The notes beneath the pieces are model-generated. The model had not been told where the DNA came from and did not search any database. It was given only the letters and a program-made list of their open reading frames with translations. A stretch of 45,683 nt of DNA, from contig JASLMK010000032.1 of NCBI GenBank assembly GCA_030746555.1, forward strand, positions 1 through 45,683. The letters are read 5' to 3'. Of the stretch, positions 23,540 through 30,665 are shown in pieces. Position numbers and translations under genes: made by a program. Source of the DNA: Planctomycetota bacterium (GTDB lineage: Bacteria > Planctomycetota > UBA1135 > GCA-002686595). Each line of letters opens with the position of its first letter. Position 1 is the stretch's first letter.

Positions 23540-24007
23540 ATGACCGAGACGGAACGATTCCTGGTTCGTCCCTGTACCGTGACGATCACCGAGAGCGTCC
23601 GGGATGCGGCCCGGCTGATGCGCAACGCGCACATAGGCGCCCTCGTCGTCGTCGACGGCGATGACCGTCCATTGGGAGTCGTGACGGACCGCGACATCAC
23701 CCTGCACGTCTTGCCGACCGGCCTCGACGGGGCCTGGTGCTCGGTCGGGGACTGCATGAGCCGGCCAGCGATCACCCTCGACCGCAACGCCTCCCTCTGC
23801 GAGGCGTCGCGCCTCATGCGTACCAGCGGCGTCCGGAGGCTTCCGATCGTCGACAACGAGGGGAAGCTGGTCGGGATCGTGACGGCTGATGATCTGGTAG
23901 GGATGATCGCCAGACAGGTCGAGAGGCTGGCCGCCGCCGTATTCCGCGGATTCGAGAACGAGCTCATCGGTGAGTCGCGAGGCAGCGTCGTCTTCGGGCG
24001 CGAGTGA
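23540..24007 (+). CDS. CBS-domain-pair protein
   Basis: A 155-residue protein consisting of two CBS motifs (about 8-60 and 70-125), each with the usual ending (PLGVVTDRDI and LVGIVTADDL), plus a short C-terminal tail. Such Bateman modules bind adenosine nucleotides and report energy status. A canonical AAAGGAG lies 7 bases before ATG 23540, which decides the start over longer in-frame options. It is followed 11 bases later by a second CBS gene, so the two form an operon and may form a heteromeric sensor. No enzymatic or channel domain is attached, so the partner it regulates is unknown. Confidence 0.88.
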   Translation: MTETERFLVRPCTVTITESVRDAARLMRNAHIGALVVVDGDDRPLGVVTDRDITLHVLPTGLDGAWCSVGDCMSRPAITLDRNASLCEASRLMRTSGVRRLPIVDNEGKLVGIVTADDLVGMIARQVERLAAAVFRGFENELIGESRGSVVFGRE

Positions 24008-24018
24008 AGGAGAGCAAC

Positions 24019-24597
24019 ATGATCACGCCCCACATCAGCAGGGACGTCGCCACCATCTCCGAAGAGGAGAGCGTCTGCGCCGCCGCGGCCCGGTTGCGCG
24101 ACGATGCCGTGGGCTGTCTCGTCGTCCTCGATGGCGATGGTGAAGTGTCCGGGATGCTGACCGACCGCGACCTGGCCCTGAGGGTGGTTGCGGCGGATCG
24201 GGATCCCAAGCACGTGCGCGTGGCCGATGCCATGACCTCGCCCGTGGTGTTCACCGATGAGGATGCGGACCTCGACGACGTCATCGCGCTCATGCGTGCC
24301 AGGGGAATCCGGCGCATCCCGATCTGCGACGACGGCGAGCCCGTGGGGCTGGTCGCCCTCGACGACGCCCTGCAGACCCTCGCGCGCGAGGTGAGCGATC
24401 TCGGCCGCGAGGCGAGCGCGAAGGTCCGCAAGGCTCGCCGGCGGGCGAAGGTCGAGCGCGTGAGACACGACGCCGAGGATCTGCTCGAGGAGCTGCATCG
24501 CCGGCTCGCCCTCGGCAACTGGTACGCGCGGGAGGCCTTCCTCGACCGCTTGGACGACCTCCGCGACAGGCTGCACCTCAGCCCCGACGACGACTGA
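24019..24597 (+). CDS. CBS-domain-pair protein with basic helical C-terminus
   Basis: A 192-residue protein. CBS motifs occupy about 5-55 (GMLTDRDLALRV) and 68-118 (PVGLVALDDAL). The remaining about 70 residues form a strongly basic then acidic amphipathic helix region (AKVRKARRRAKVERVRHD), probably a coiled coil or nucleic-acid/protein-binding tail. AAGGAG at 24008-24013 points to ATG 24019 rather than the GTG at 24004. The pair with the preceding CBS gene differs in the tail, so they are not simple duplicates. Energy or nucleotide sensing is inferred from the family. Confidence 0.85.
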   Translation: MITPHISRDVATISEEESVCAAAARLRDDAVGCLVVLDGDGEVSGMLTDRDLALRVVAADRDPKHVRVADAMTSPVVFTDEDADLDDVIALMRARGIRRIPICDDGEPVGLVALDDALQTLAREVSDLGREASAKVRKARRRAKVERVRHDAEDLLEELHRRLALGNWYAREAFLDRLDDLRDRLHLSPDDD

Positions 24598-24609
24598 GGC
24601 GACGGACCC

Positions 24610-25350
24610 TCACTCGAGCTCGAGCGACCAGCGGTCCAGCAGGATCGAGCACTCCTCCGAATGGACGGCGAGGGCGGCGGAGGCTGCAAGGTCGAGCTCG
24701 AGGTCGACCAGTGTCCACCGGGCCGCCGCCCGCCGATCGCCACGGATCGAGAGCAGGGCGGCATCGCGCGCCGCCGTGCGGACCTCGAACTCGTCGAGGG
24801 GAAAGGAGAGCCCGTCACCGACGGCCTTGATGAACGCCTCCTTGCGGGTCCAGCAATCGAAGAAGGCGCGCATCCGTGAGGAGGTGTCCATGGCCCCGAT
24901 CGCCTGCCGTTCTCCCGCTGCGAAGTAGTGCTCCATCAGCTCGTCGGTCGCACGCCGGGGGTCGTGGAGCTCGATGTCGACGCCGACCTCGCCCGCCGCC
25001 GCTATCGCGAGCAGGGCGTGGTCGCCTGAGTGCGAGAGGTTGAACCACGGCCCCGTGGCCTCGTCTTCGGCGAGGAACGGCTTGCCGTGGGGGCCCGCCT
25101 GGAATGCCAGGCTCGCCGGGGGCCGGCCGAGCGTGCGCCCCAGGATCGTCCGCAGGGCGCCGCGGCCCATGGTCCAGCGCACGCGGTGGACGTCGAAGAC
25201 GAAGCGCGCGGCGCGCTCGAGCTCCTCGGCCGTGAGCAGGGAGCGCATCATCTCGAGCTCGCTCGGTCTCGGGCGCAGGTCCACGCGCCACACGCGGACC
25301 TGCGCACCTTCGGGCGCGGGCAGGGGCGGGAGGGGCAGGTCGGAGGGCAT
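24610..25350 (-). CDS. Sfp-type 4'-phosphopantetheinyl transferase
   Basis: A 246-residue enzyme transferring 4'-phosphopantetheine from CoA to the serine of carrier proteins (acyl, peptidyl or aryl). The motifs are in order: GPHGKPFL, FNLSHSGDHALLAI, VGVDIELHDP and FFDCWTRKEAFIKAVGDGL, with the Mg-binding Asp/Glu and catalytic Lys positions present. The length fits the Sfp/Gsp group rather than AcpS. ATG 25350 begins just before the conserved N-terminal part; the frame is open further upstream but with low-complexity Arg/Gly sequence. No PKS, NRPS or carrier protein is in the window, so the substrate cluster lies elsewhere. It is divergent from the amidase and converges with the CBS operon, whose stop is 12 bases away. 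Confidence 0.9.
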   Translation of the reverse strand: MPSDLPLPPLPAPEGAQVRVWRVDLRPRPSELEMMRSLLTAEELERAARFVFDVHRVRWTMGRGALRTILGRTLGRPPASLAFQAGPHGKPFLAEDEATGPWFNLSHSGDHALLAIAAAGEVGVDIELHDPRRATDELMEHYFAAGERQAIGAMDTSSRMRAFFDCWTRKEAFIKAVGDGLSFPLDEFEVRTAARDAALLSIRGDRRAAARWTLVDLELDLAASAALAVHSEECSILLDRWSLELE

Positions 25351-25441
25351 CGAGACGAGACGATGCCCGCGACCGCGACCGGATTCCACTCCCCGTCCAA
25401 TCCTCGATCCACAGGGCCCCCGTGGCACGTTCGCGGCTACC

Positions 25442-25510
25442 ATGCGCACTCCCCGCCGCCCGCGGACCCGGCGGGCGCCACGCGGACTCGAGTGCAGGCG
25501 TCGAACGTGA
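25442..25510 (+). CDS. Possible Arg-rich leader ORF overlapping the amidase start
   Basis: A 22-codon frame beginning MRTPRRPRTRR. Its TGA overlaps the amidase GTG in the four bases GTGA (25507-25510). TACCAT (25438-25443) overlaps its ATG, so whether it is transcribed depends on where the message starts. It may be a coupled leader peptide or chance. Confidence 0.25.
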   Translation: MRTPRRPRTRRAPRGLECRRRT

Positions 25511-27165
25511 ATCTCCCCCGGCTGCGCAAGAGCCCCCTAGCCCTCCTCCGGGCGGTTGCGTCCACCCAGACGGGGGCGCGCTTGCTCCTTTCCCGCATGG
25601 GTGCTGCCTACGGCCTCGACGCCCTGAGCGCCCTGCCCAAGGAGGCCCGCGCCGACCTCGACCTCGCACCACGGCCGATCCGGGGCGCCGCGCCGCGGGC
25701 TTGGGAGGATCTGGGTCTGGCGGAGGAGGCCGCGGCGTGGGGGCAGGGGAGCCGACTGCGGCGGGCGTTCCGTGAGGGAATGCTCACTCCCCCCGAGGTG
25801 CTCGACGAGATCGCCAGGCGGGTGGCGGCGGAGGACTTCGGCAACGCCGTACACAGCCCCTTCGTTTGCACCGACTGGGAAACGGCTAGGGAGGCGGCAC
25901 GAGAGAGCGAAGCGCGCCATCGCTCCGGCTCGGCGCTCTCGCCTCTCGACGGCCTGCCCGTGCCGATCAAGGACGAGCACGACATGGCGGGCCTTGTGAC
26001 CGGCGCCGGAACGGCCTACCGCGACGCGGCCGCGGAGGCCGACAGCACTCTCGTCGCACGCCTGCGTGAGGGCGGGGCACTGCTGTTCGCGAAGACGCAC
26101 GCCACCGAGTGGGGCATGAACCCCTGGGGCATGAACCCCCACCACGACATGCCGCGCAACGTGTACGACTCAGGGCATGGCGCGGGCGGCTCCTCGACGG
26201 GTGCGGGGGTCGCGGTCTCCCTCGGGCTCGCTCCGGTCGCGGCGGGCTCCGACGGCGGAGGCTCGATCCGCATCCCCAGCTGCTTCAGCGGGGTGTTCGG
26301 GCTCAAGCCGACCTTCGGGCGCATCGGGCGTGGCGGCAGCGCCTTCGGGCGCGGATCCGTCAGCCACGTCGGGCCCCTGGGGCCGTCGACCGCCGACCTG
26401 GTGGACTTCCTCTGCCACGTAGCCGGGCAACCCGATCCTGCCGATCCCCCCACCGCCTATGCGGGCGATGGGGGAGAGGCGCCGGCCGCGTGGCGCGCCG
26501 CTCTCGGACGCGGCGTGAAGGGCTGCCGCATCGGAGTGCCGCGCACCGAGTTCGCGGCGGCCACCGAGCCCATCCAGTCCGCCTGCCGCGCAGCCCTGGC
26601 GGCTCTCGAGGCCGAAGGCGCCAGGCTCGTGGACCTCGATCTGCCGCTGGCGGAGCACGCCCTGGCGGTGGGCGTCTTGACCATCGGCACCGAGTGCATG
26701 GGAGCGCTTCGCGACGACCTGGTGCGCTTCGGCTCCAGGATGGGCGACGACCTGTTGCTCTCGATGCGCCTGATGGAGGCGCTTCCCGCGCGCGATTACC
26801 TCGCCGCTTGCCGGACACGGGCCGCCCTGCGCCGCCGCGTGGCGGAGACCCTCGCGGGTGTGGATGTCCTCGCTCTCCCGACTGCGGCGGTCCAGCCGCC
26901 CTCGTACCCGCTGGAGGACGGCGGCGTGGCCCTGGCGGATGCGTCCGCGGTCGCCGGTGCCTGCCGCCTGGCGTTTCTCGCGAACCTGACCGGCCTCCCG
27001 GCGGGGTCGGTGCCCGTGGCGATCAGCGCAGGCCTTCCGGTCGGCCTCCAGATCGTTGGGGACGCTTGGGACGAGTCCAGCGTCTTGGCCGTGATGGCCC
27101 ATCTCGAGCGAATCGGGCTGAGCGCAGTCTCGGCGCCCCCCGCTCGAAGCTGGCTCTCCGACTGA
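25507..27165 (+). CDS. Amidase-signature (AS) family hydrolase
   Basis: A 552-residue member of the amidase-signature family, which hydrolyses amide bonds with a Ser-cisSer-Lys triad. The triad is visible: Lys155 in PVPIKDEHD, the cis-Ser229 in GGSSTGAG and the nucleophile Ser253 in DGGGSIRIPS, with the 24-residue spacing between the two serines seen in FAAH. The core runs from about 120 to 540. An N-terminal extension of about 110 helical residues, also seen in larger family members, precedes it. It is not GatA by context (no gatB or gatC) and its substrate cannot be predicted. The start is GTG 25507, or GTG 25492 in the same frame; the former overlaps the stop of a small Arg-rich frame. Confidence 0.88.
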   Translation: MNLPRLRKSPLALLRAVASTQTGARLLLSRMGAAYGLDALSALPKEARADLDLAPRPIRGAAPRAWEDLGLAEEAAAWGQGSRLRRAFREGMLTPPEVLDEIARRVAAEDFGNAVHSPFVCTDWETAREAARESEARHRSGSALSPLDGLPVPIKDEHDMAGLVTGAGTAYRDAAAEADSTLVARLREGGALLFAKTHATEWGMNPWGMNPHHDMPRNVYDSGHGAGGSSTGAGVAVSLGLAPVAAGSDGGGSIRIPSCFSGVFGLKPTFGRIGRGGSAFGRGSVSHVGPLGPSTADLVDFLCHVAGQPDPADPPTAYAGDGGEAPAAWRAALGRGVKGCRIGVPRTEFAAATEPIQSACRAALAALEAEGARLVDLDLPLAEHALAVGVLTIGTECMGALRDDLVRFGSRMGDDLLLSMRLMEALPARDYLAACRTRAALRRRVAETLAGVDVLALPTAAVQPPSYPLEDGGVALADASAVAGACRLAFLANLTGLPAGSVPVAISAGLPVGLQIVGDAWDESSVLAVMAHLERIGLSAVSAPPARSWLSD

Positions 27166-27222
27166 GAGCGGGGCGGCCTCCGGCGGCCTCCGGCGGTCAC
27201 CGAGGCAGGTTACCGAGAACGG

Positions 27223-27474
27223 TCAGCGAGGAGCTCGCCGCTCGTCTTCGCCGTCCTGCTCTTCCTCCTGGATCTCCTCCTCCTCGCCTGTCCAGCGCAG
27301 ACCCTCGTCGTCGTCCCCCTCCAGGTTGACGGGGTCCTCACCGGGGACCCCTTCTTCCTTGGCGCGCTTCTTCTCCGCGCTGCGCTCGTACCGCCGCTCG
27401 AGCTTCTCCTTGCGCTTCATCTGCTTGCGCCGCTCGCGCTGGCGCTTCTCGAAGGACTGGGGGGACTTCGCCAA
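27223..27474 (-). CDS. Small highly charged coiled-coil protein
   Basis: An 83-residue protein of two parts: a Lys/Arg/Glu-rich helix (about 8-42; FEKRQRERRKQMKRKEKLER) and an acidic tail (about 43-80). No domain is recognised. A TTG at 27474 with GAGGT about 10 bases upstream is the best start. It follows the RRM gene on the same strand, with a strong terminator-like hairpin between them, so it may be only partly co-transcribed. The charged pattern suggests interaction with nucleic acid or ribosomes, without direct evidence. Confidence 0.6.
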   Translation of the reverse strand: MAKSPQSFEKRQRERRKQMKRKEKLERRYERSAEKKRAKEEGVPGEDPVNLEGDDDEGLRWTGEEEEIQEEEQDGEDERRAPR

Positions 27475-27509
27475 TGGGCTACCTCAGGCTTGGATGTCTG
27501 AAACGGAAC

Positions 27510-27541
27510 GGGGGGCCGAACGCGAGTGCGACCGGCCCCCC
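27510..27541 (-). terminator. Strong hairpin terminator after the RRM gene
   Basis: GGGGGGCCG (27510-27518) pairs perfectly with CGGCCCCCC (27533-27541), a 9-base-pair stem with a 14-base loop. Read on the minus strand it lies 48 bases after the RRM stop codon and is followed by GTTCCGTTT, moderately U-rich. It would separate the RRM gene from the small charged protein. Confidence 0.6.
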
Positions 27542-27588
27542 TTCGAACCGGTGGTGCGAGCCGCCCGGGAGCGGCGCGCCGCGGGACT

Positions 27589-27906
27589 CTACCAGCGACC
27601 ACCTCCGCCGCCGTATCCGCCGCCGCCGCCGCCGCCGCCGCCTCCACTGCGGGGCTGGCGTTCGCGCGCTTCGTTGACCTTGATGTTGCGTCCGTCGAGC
27701 TCGGCGCCGTCGAGAGCGGAAATGGCGGCCTGGGCGTCCTGGTCGGAGCCCATCTCCACGAAGCCGAAGCCGCGGGAGCGGCCGGTGTCGCGGTCGGTCA
27801 GGATCTGGACGTCTTTGACGTCACGTCCGTCCTGCGTGAAGGCCATGCGGAGGGATTCCTCGTTGGTGTCCCAAGAGAGGTTTCCTACGTAGAGTCTGTT
27901 ACCCAT
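27589..27906 (-). CDS. RRM RNA-binding protein with glycine-rich tail
   Basis: A 105-residue protein of the bacterial glycine-rich RNA-binding type. A single RRM (about 4-78) has RNP2 (LYVGNL, from residue 5) and RNP1 (RGFGFVEM, 45-52). The tail after residue 85 is nearly all glycine with a Tyr and terminal Arg-Trp, encoded partly by a GGC triplet run (about 27623-27646). Cyanobacterial relatives are cold-induced and bind RNA. The 120-base leader, with a T6 stretch near the start codon, is unusually A/T-rich for this genome and may be regulatory. No strong Shine-Dalgarno precedes ATG 27906. It lies downstream of tRNA-Gly on the same strand. Confidence 0.93.
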   Translation of the reverse strand: MGNRLYVGNLSWDTNEESLRMAFTQDGRDVKDVQILTDRDTGRSRGFGFVEMGSDQDAQAAISALDGAELDGRNIKVNEARERQPRSGGGGGGGGGGYGGGGGRW

Positions 27907-28028
27907 CTGTCGATCGATCTTTGGAAAAAAGTGCTCGTCTGACAGCAGCTCGGAGGATCCATGAGGGATCGGAACGGGCCGCACGCAAGCGGGAAAAGAG
28001 AGAACACCGCCGTCCCAAGGCGACCGGC

Positions 28029-28104
28029 TGGAGCGGGCGACGGGACTCGAACCCGCGACATCAAGCTTGGGAAGCTTGCACTCTACCAACTGAGTTACGC
28101 CCGC
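28029..28104 (-). tRNA. tRNA-Gly (anticodon CCC)
   Basis: Read on the minus strand it folds as a complete cloverleaf. The 7-base acceptor stem is perfect (GCGGGCG with CGCCCGC). The D-arm has CTCAGTTGGTAGAG. The anticodon stem CAAGC/GCTTG encloses the loop TTCCCAA, giving anticodon CCC for the glycine codon GGG. The T-arm has GGGTTCGAGTCCC. The discriminator base is U, as in bacterial tRNA-Gly, and CCA is encoded. The match to the general tRNA-Gly layout is very close. Confidence 0.95.
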
Positions 28105-28132
28105 GGGGTCGCCCTGAGAGGACGGGCCGAAC

Positions 28133-28161
28133 AGCCTACAGCCAAGATCGCCTGCCATCAA
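28133..28161 (-). promoter_or_regulatory. Promoter for tRNA-Gly
   Basis: On the minus strand TTGATG (28161 down to 28156), a 17-base spacer and TAGGCT (28138 down to 28133) lie 28 bases before the mature tRNA 5' end. Confidence 0.45.
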
Positions 28162-28186
28162 TGCAGGGGTGCTGTATCCTGCCCCG

Positions 28187-28225
28187 ATGTCCTCTCCGGC
28201 CCCTTTCCTCTCCCTTCAACGATGA
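28187..28225 (+). CDS. Possible 12-codon leader ORF of the DUF1080 gene
   Basis: Encodes MSSPAPFLSLQR. TATCCT (28175-28180) lies 6 bases before its ATG, so its message could be leaderless. Its TGA overlaps the DUF1080 ATG (ATGA, 28222-28225), giving a route for translational coupling of a gene that otherwise lacks a visible ribosome-binding site. Confidence 0.35.
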   Translation: MSSPAPFLSLQR

Positions 28226-29493
28226 TCGCCACCGCCTTGTTGGTCTGCTCCGGCGCCTGCCCGACCCCTCAGGAACCCAACACCCTCTCCGAGGCCGAGC
28301 GGGCCGCGGGCTGGGCTCTGGCCTTCGATGGGGAGACCGCCGCGGGATGGCGGCGCTTCCGGGGCGAGGGTTTCCCCGCAGGCGGATGGCAGGTGGACGG
28401 GGGAGCCCTGCGCAAGGTGGCGGGAGCGGGCGGAGGGGACCTGGTCAGCGAGCGTTCGTACCAAGACTTCGAGTTCGCATTTGAGTGGAAGGTGGCTGGC
28501 GGAGCCAACAGCGGGATCATGTACCGCGTCAGCGAGGAGCGCGGCAATACCTGGGAGACCGGTCCGGAGTACCAGATCCTCGACGACACCGCCCATCGCG
28601 ACGGGCGCCGTGCGAAGACTTCTGCGGCCTCCCTCTACGCCATGATCGCCGCCGAGCCCAAGACCCTCGCTCCCGTCGGCCAGTGGAACAGCGGGCGGAT
28701 CCTCGTCGTGGGCAACCACGTCGAGCACTGGCTCAATGGCGTGCGCGTCGTGGCCTTCGAGCTTCACGACGAGGCCTGGGTCGAGCTCGTCGAAGGCAGC
28801 AAGTTCAAGAACATGCCGGGCTTCGGGAAGGAGCGCCGTGGGCACATCGCCCTGCAGGACCACGGCGACGACGTGTGGTTCCGCAACCTGAAGATCCGCG
28901 ACCTCGACTTCGACGAGGAGCGCGCCGAGGCTCTGTTCAACGGTCGGGACCTCACGGGGTGGACGCACCACCTCCGCGACGGTGCCGCCCCATCGGCCGT
29001 CTGGAGCGTCACCGAGGAAGGCGTGATGGTCTGCCGCGGGAAGCCGATCGGCTACCTTCGCACGGAGGAGGACCACGAGGACTTCGTCCTTCGGCTGGAG
29101 TGGCGCTTCGACCCAGTGACGAAGAAGGCCGGCAACAGCGGCGTGCTCCTGCGCCAGATCGGACCCGACAAGGTCTGGCCGCGCAGCATCGAGGCTCAGC
29201 TACAGAGCGGAGCCGCCGGGGACTTCTGGAACATCGACAAGTTCCCCATGCAGGTCGTCGAGGAGCGGACGCGCGGGCGCAACACGCGCCGCACGGCAAC
29301 CAACGAGTCACCGATCGGTGAGTGGAACCGCTACGAGATCACCGCCTGGAAGGGCCACGTCGTCCTGCGGGTGAACGGCGAGGTCCTCAACCAAGCCTGG
29401 GAGTGCCTCCGGACTCCCGGCAAGGTCTGCCTGCAATCGGAGGGAGCGGAGATCCACTTCCGGCGGATCTCACTCACCGCGCTGGATGCCTGA
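28222..29493 (+). CDS. Exported protein with two DUF1080 (3-keto-disaccharide hydrolase-like) domains
   Basis: A 423-residue protein with a short hydrophobic N-terminus containing Cys (ATALLVCSGAC), possibly a lipoprotein signal. It has two tandem concanavalin-like DUF1080 domains (about 25-225 and 230-420). Each opens with the family's substrate-facing Trp region (ALAFDGETAAGW; ALFNGRDLTGW) and ends with the framework strand (FRNLKIRDL; FRRISLTAL). NSGIMYR and NSGVLLRQ mark the same strand in each half. Family members characterised to date hydrolyse 3-keto-glycosides in sugar degradation; planctomycetes have many copies. Which half is active is not clear. ATG 28222 overlaps the stop of a 12-codon upstream frame. 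A sugar-catabolism role with the sulfatase-like operon is plausible but inferred. Confidence 0.88.
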   Translation: MIATALLVCSGACPTPQEPNTLSEAERAAGWALAFDGETAAGWRRFRGEGFPAGGWQVDGGALRKVAGAGGGDLVSERSYQDFEFAFEWKVAGGANSGIMYRVSEERGNTWETGPEYQILDDTAHRDGRRAKTSAASLYAMIAAEPKTLAPVGQWNSGRILVVGNHVEHWLNGVRVVAFELHDEAWVELVEGSKFKNMPGFGKERRGHIALQDHGDDVWFRNLKIRDLDFDEERAEALFNGRDLTGWTHHLRDGAAPSAVWSVTEEGVMVCRGKPIGYLRTEEDHEDFVLRLEWRFDPVTKKAGNSGVLLRQIGPDKVWPRSIEAQLQSGAAGDFWNIDKFPMQVVEERTRGRNTRRTATNESPIGEWNRYEITAWKGHVVLRVNGEVLNQAWECLRTPGKVCLQSEGAEIHFRRISLTALDA

Positions 29494-29502
29494 CGGCGGC
29501 CC

Positions 29503-30606
29503 TCAGGGCAGCCAGATGATCTCCATCCCGTTGGTCAGGTTGAAGGTCGTGTTGCACATGCTCGTCTGCGGATCGCGGTACCACAGCTGGTAGCGCTTGG
29601 TGCCGCCGACCGTCACTCCGCCCTGCTCGGCGATGCCGACCGTCGTGCTCGAGGCGCCGCCGCCGTCGGCCATCCGCACCTGCAGGCGCACCACGTTGCC
29701 GCCGGCGCAGCGCAGGCCGTCTCCGAAGGTCACGCCGGCGCCGCCGTTGACAGCGTTGTCTCCCTGGAAGTAGAGGCCGGGCTGGTTGGGAATCAGCTGC
29801 GAGCCTTCCAGGACGAGGTCCTGAGTGGTCACGCTGCTCGACCCGCTCGCGCCGAGGACGGCGCCCTGTCCGGTGCCGTTCATGCAGCCCGCACCCGTGC
29901 CGCCGAAGTTGCCGCAGGGGCACGTGGTCCCGCTGCCGTCCCCGAAGCAGAAGGCCTGCTGGGGCGTGATGGAGTCGGCGATGATGTCGCCCATCAAGGT
30001 GAAGTCGAAGGTGATCCCCGTCGAGGGCTCGACGAACTGCAGCAGGTGGAACTGGGGCGAGTCGAGGTGGATCGTGCCGTTGGGCAGCACGGTGAACTGG
30101 CCGAACACGACCTGCGACGTTCCCGAGACCCCGGCGAGGTCGTACTCGTAGGGGAAGGTCCCGAGCAGGATGAAGTGGACGACGCCCGCCGAAAACTCGA
30201 AGGTGAACTCGCCCTGGAAGCTCCCGTCGGAGGTCGTGGGGTCACCGAAGTTCAGCGGGAGGGAGGTCACGCCGCACACGACGCCTTCGAAGTGGAACTC
30301 GACTAGCGGCGGCGCGCCGGGGATCGGGTTTGGGAAGTACCCCATGATGTCGGGGGCCCAGGCGATGATCCCGTTCTCGAAGGTGCCCGAGCTCACGTTT
30401 CCGCTGGCGTTCATGCCGAGGTCGGCGAACTGCACGCCGGACCACTCGAACTCGTTGTCGACGACCGGAACGGCGTTGGCGCCCATCGCGGTCATCGTCC
30501 ACTCCCACTGGGACAGATCGCTGTCCACCCACAGGGTCGTGTTCTGGGAGAGGGCCGCGCTGCACAGCATCGAGGCGCTCAGGGCGCCGAGGAGGGTCTT
30601 CTTCAT
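29503..30606 (-). CDS. Secreted protein with planctomycete Cys-rich C-terminal domain (paralogue A)
   Basis: A 367-residue exported protein with signal peptide KKTLLGALSASMLCSAALS. The N-terminal domain (about 20-215) is beta-rich, begins QNTTLWVDSDLSQWEW and contains ADLGMNASGNVSSG and FPNPIPGAP. I recognise no family. The C-terminal domain (about 220-367) has CFGDGSGTTCPCGN, GAGCMNGT, IPNQPGLYFQGDNAVNGG, FGDGLRCAGGNVVRL and LWYRDPQTSMCNTTFNLTNG. It is clearly homologous over its whole length to the next gene, on the same strand with a 59-base gap, so the two are a tandem duplication. GGAG lies about 11 bases before ATG 30606. A structural or adhesive surface role is possible. Confidence 0.8.
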   Translation of the reverse strand: MKKTLLGALSASMLCSAALSQNTTLWVDSDLSQWEWTMTAMGANAVPVVDNEFEWSGVQFADLGMNASGNVSSGTFENGIIAWAPDIMGYFPNPIPGAPPLVEFHFEGVVCGVTSLPLNFGDPTTSDGSFQGEFTFEFSAGVVHFILLGTFPYEYDLAGVSGTSQVVFGQFTVLPNGTIHLDSPQFHLLQFVEPSTGITFDFTLMGDIIADSITPQQAFCFGDGSGTTCPCGNFGGTGAGCMNGTGQGAVLGASGSSSVTTQDLVLEGSQLIPNQPGLYFQGDNAVNGGAGVTFGDGLRCAGGNVVRLQVRMADGGGASSTTVGIAEQGGVTVGGTKRYQLWYRDPQTSMCNTTFNLTNGMEIIWLP

Positions 30607-30665
30607 CGCAGGGTACTCCAATCTGGATTCTGAGCGTGGGTCGGGTGGCGGGGCCGACAACCGGG

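Noticed and set aside
27166..27222. Short tandem repeats (CGGCCTCCGG units) as a CRISPR or other array
   Set aside because: Only two to three partial units occur within the gap after the amidase stop codon; no spacer structure. No CRISPR array was seen anywhere in the window.
27616..27650. GCC triplet run as an expanded microsatellite or assembly artefact
   Set aside because: It encodes the expected glycine tail of a bacterial RRM protein in frame, so it is explained by protein composition.
27589..28104. tRNA-Gly(CCC) serving the glycine-rich tail of the RRM protein
   Set aside because: The tail is encoded by GGC, GGA and GGT codons and not GGG, so this anticodon would not read it.
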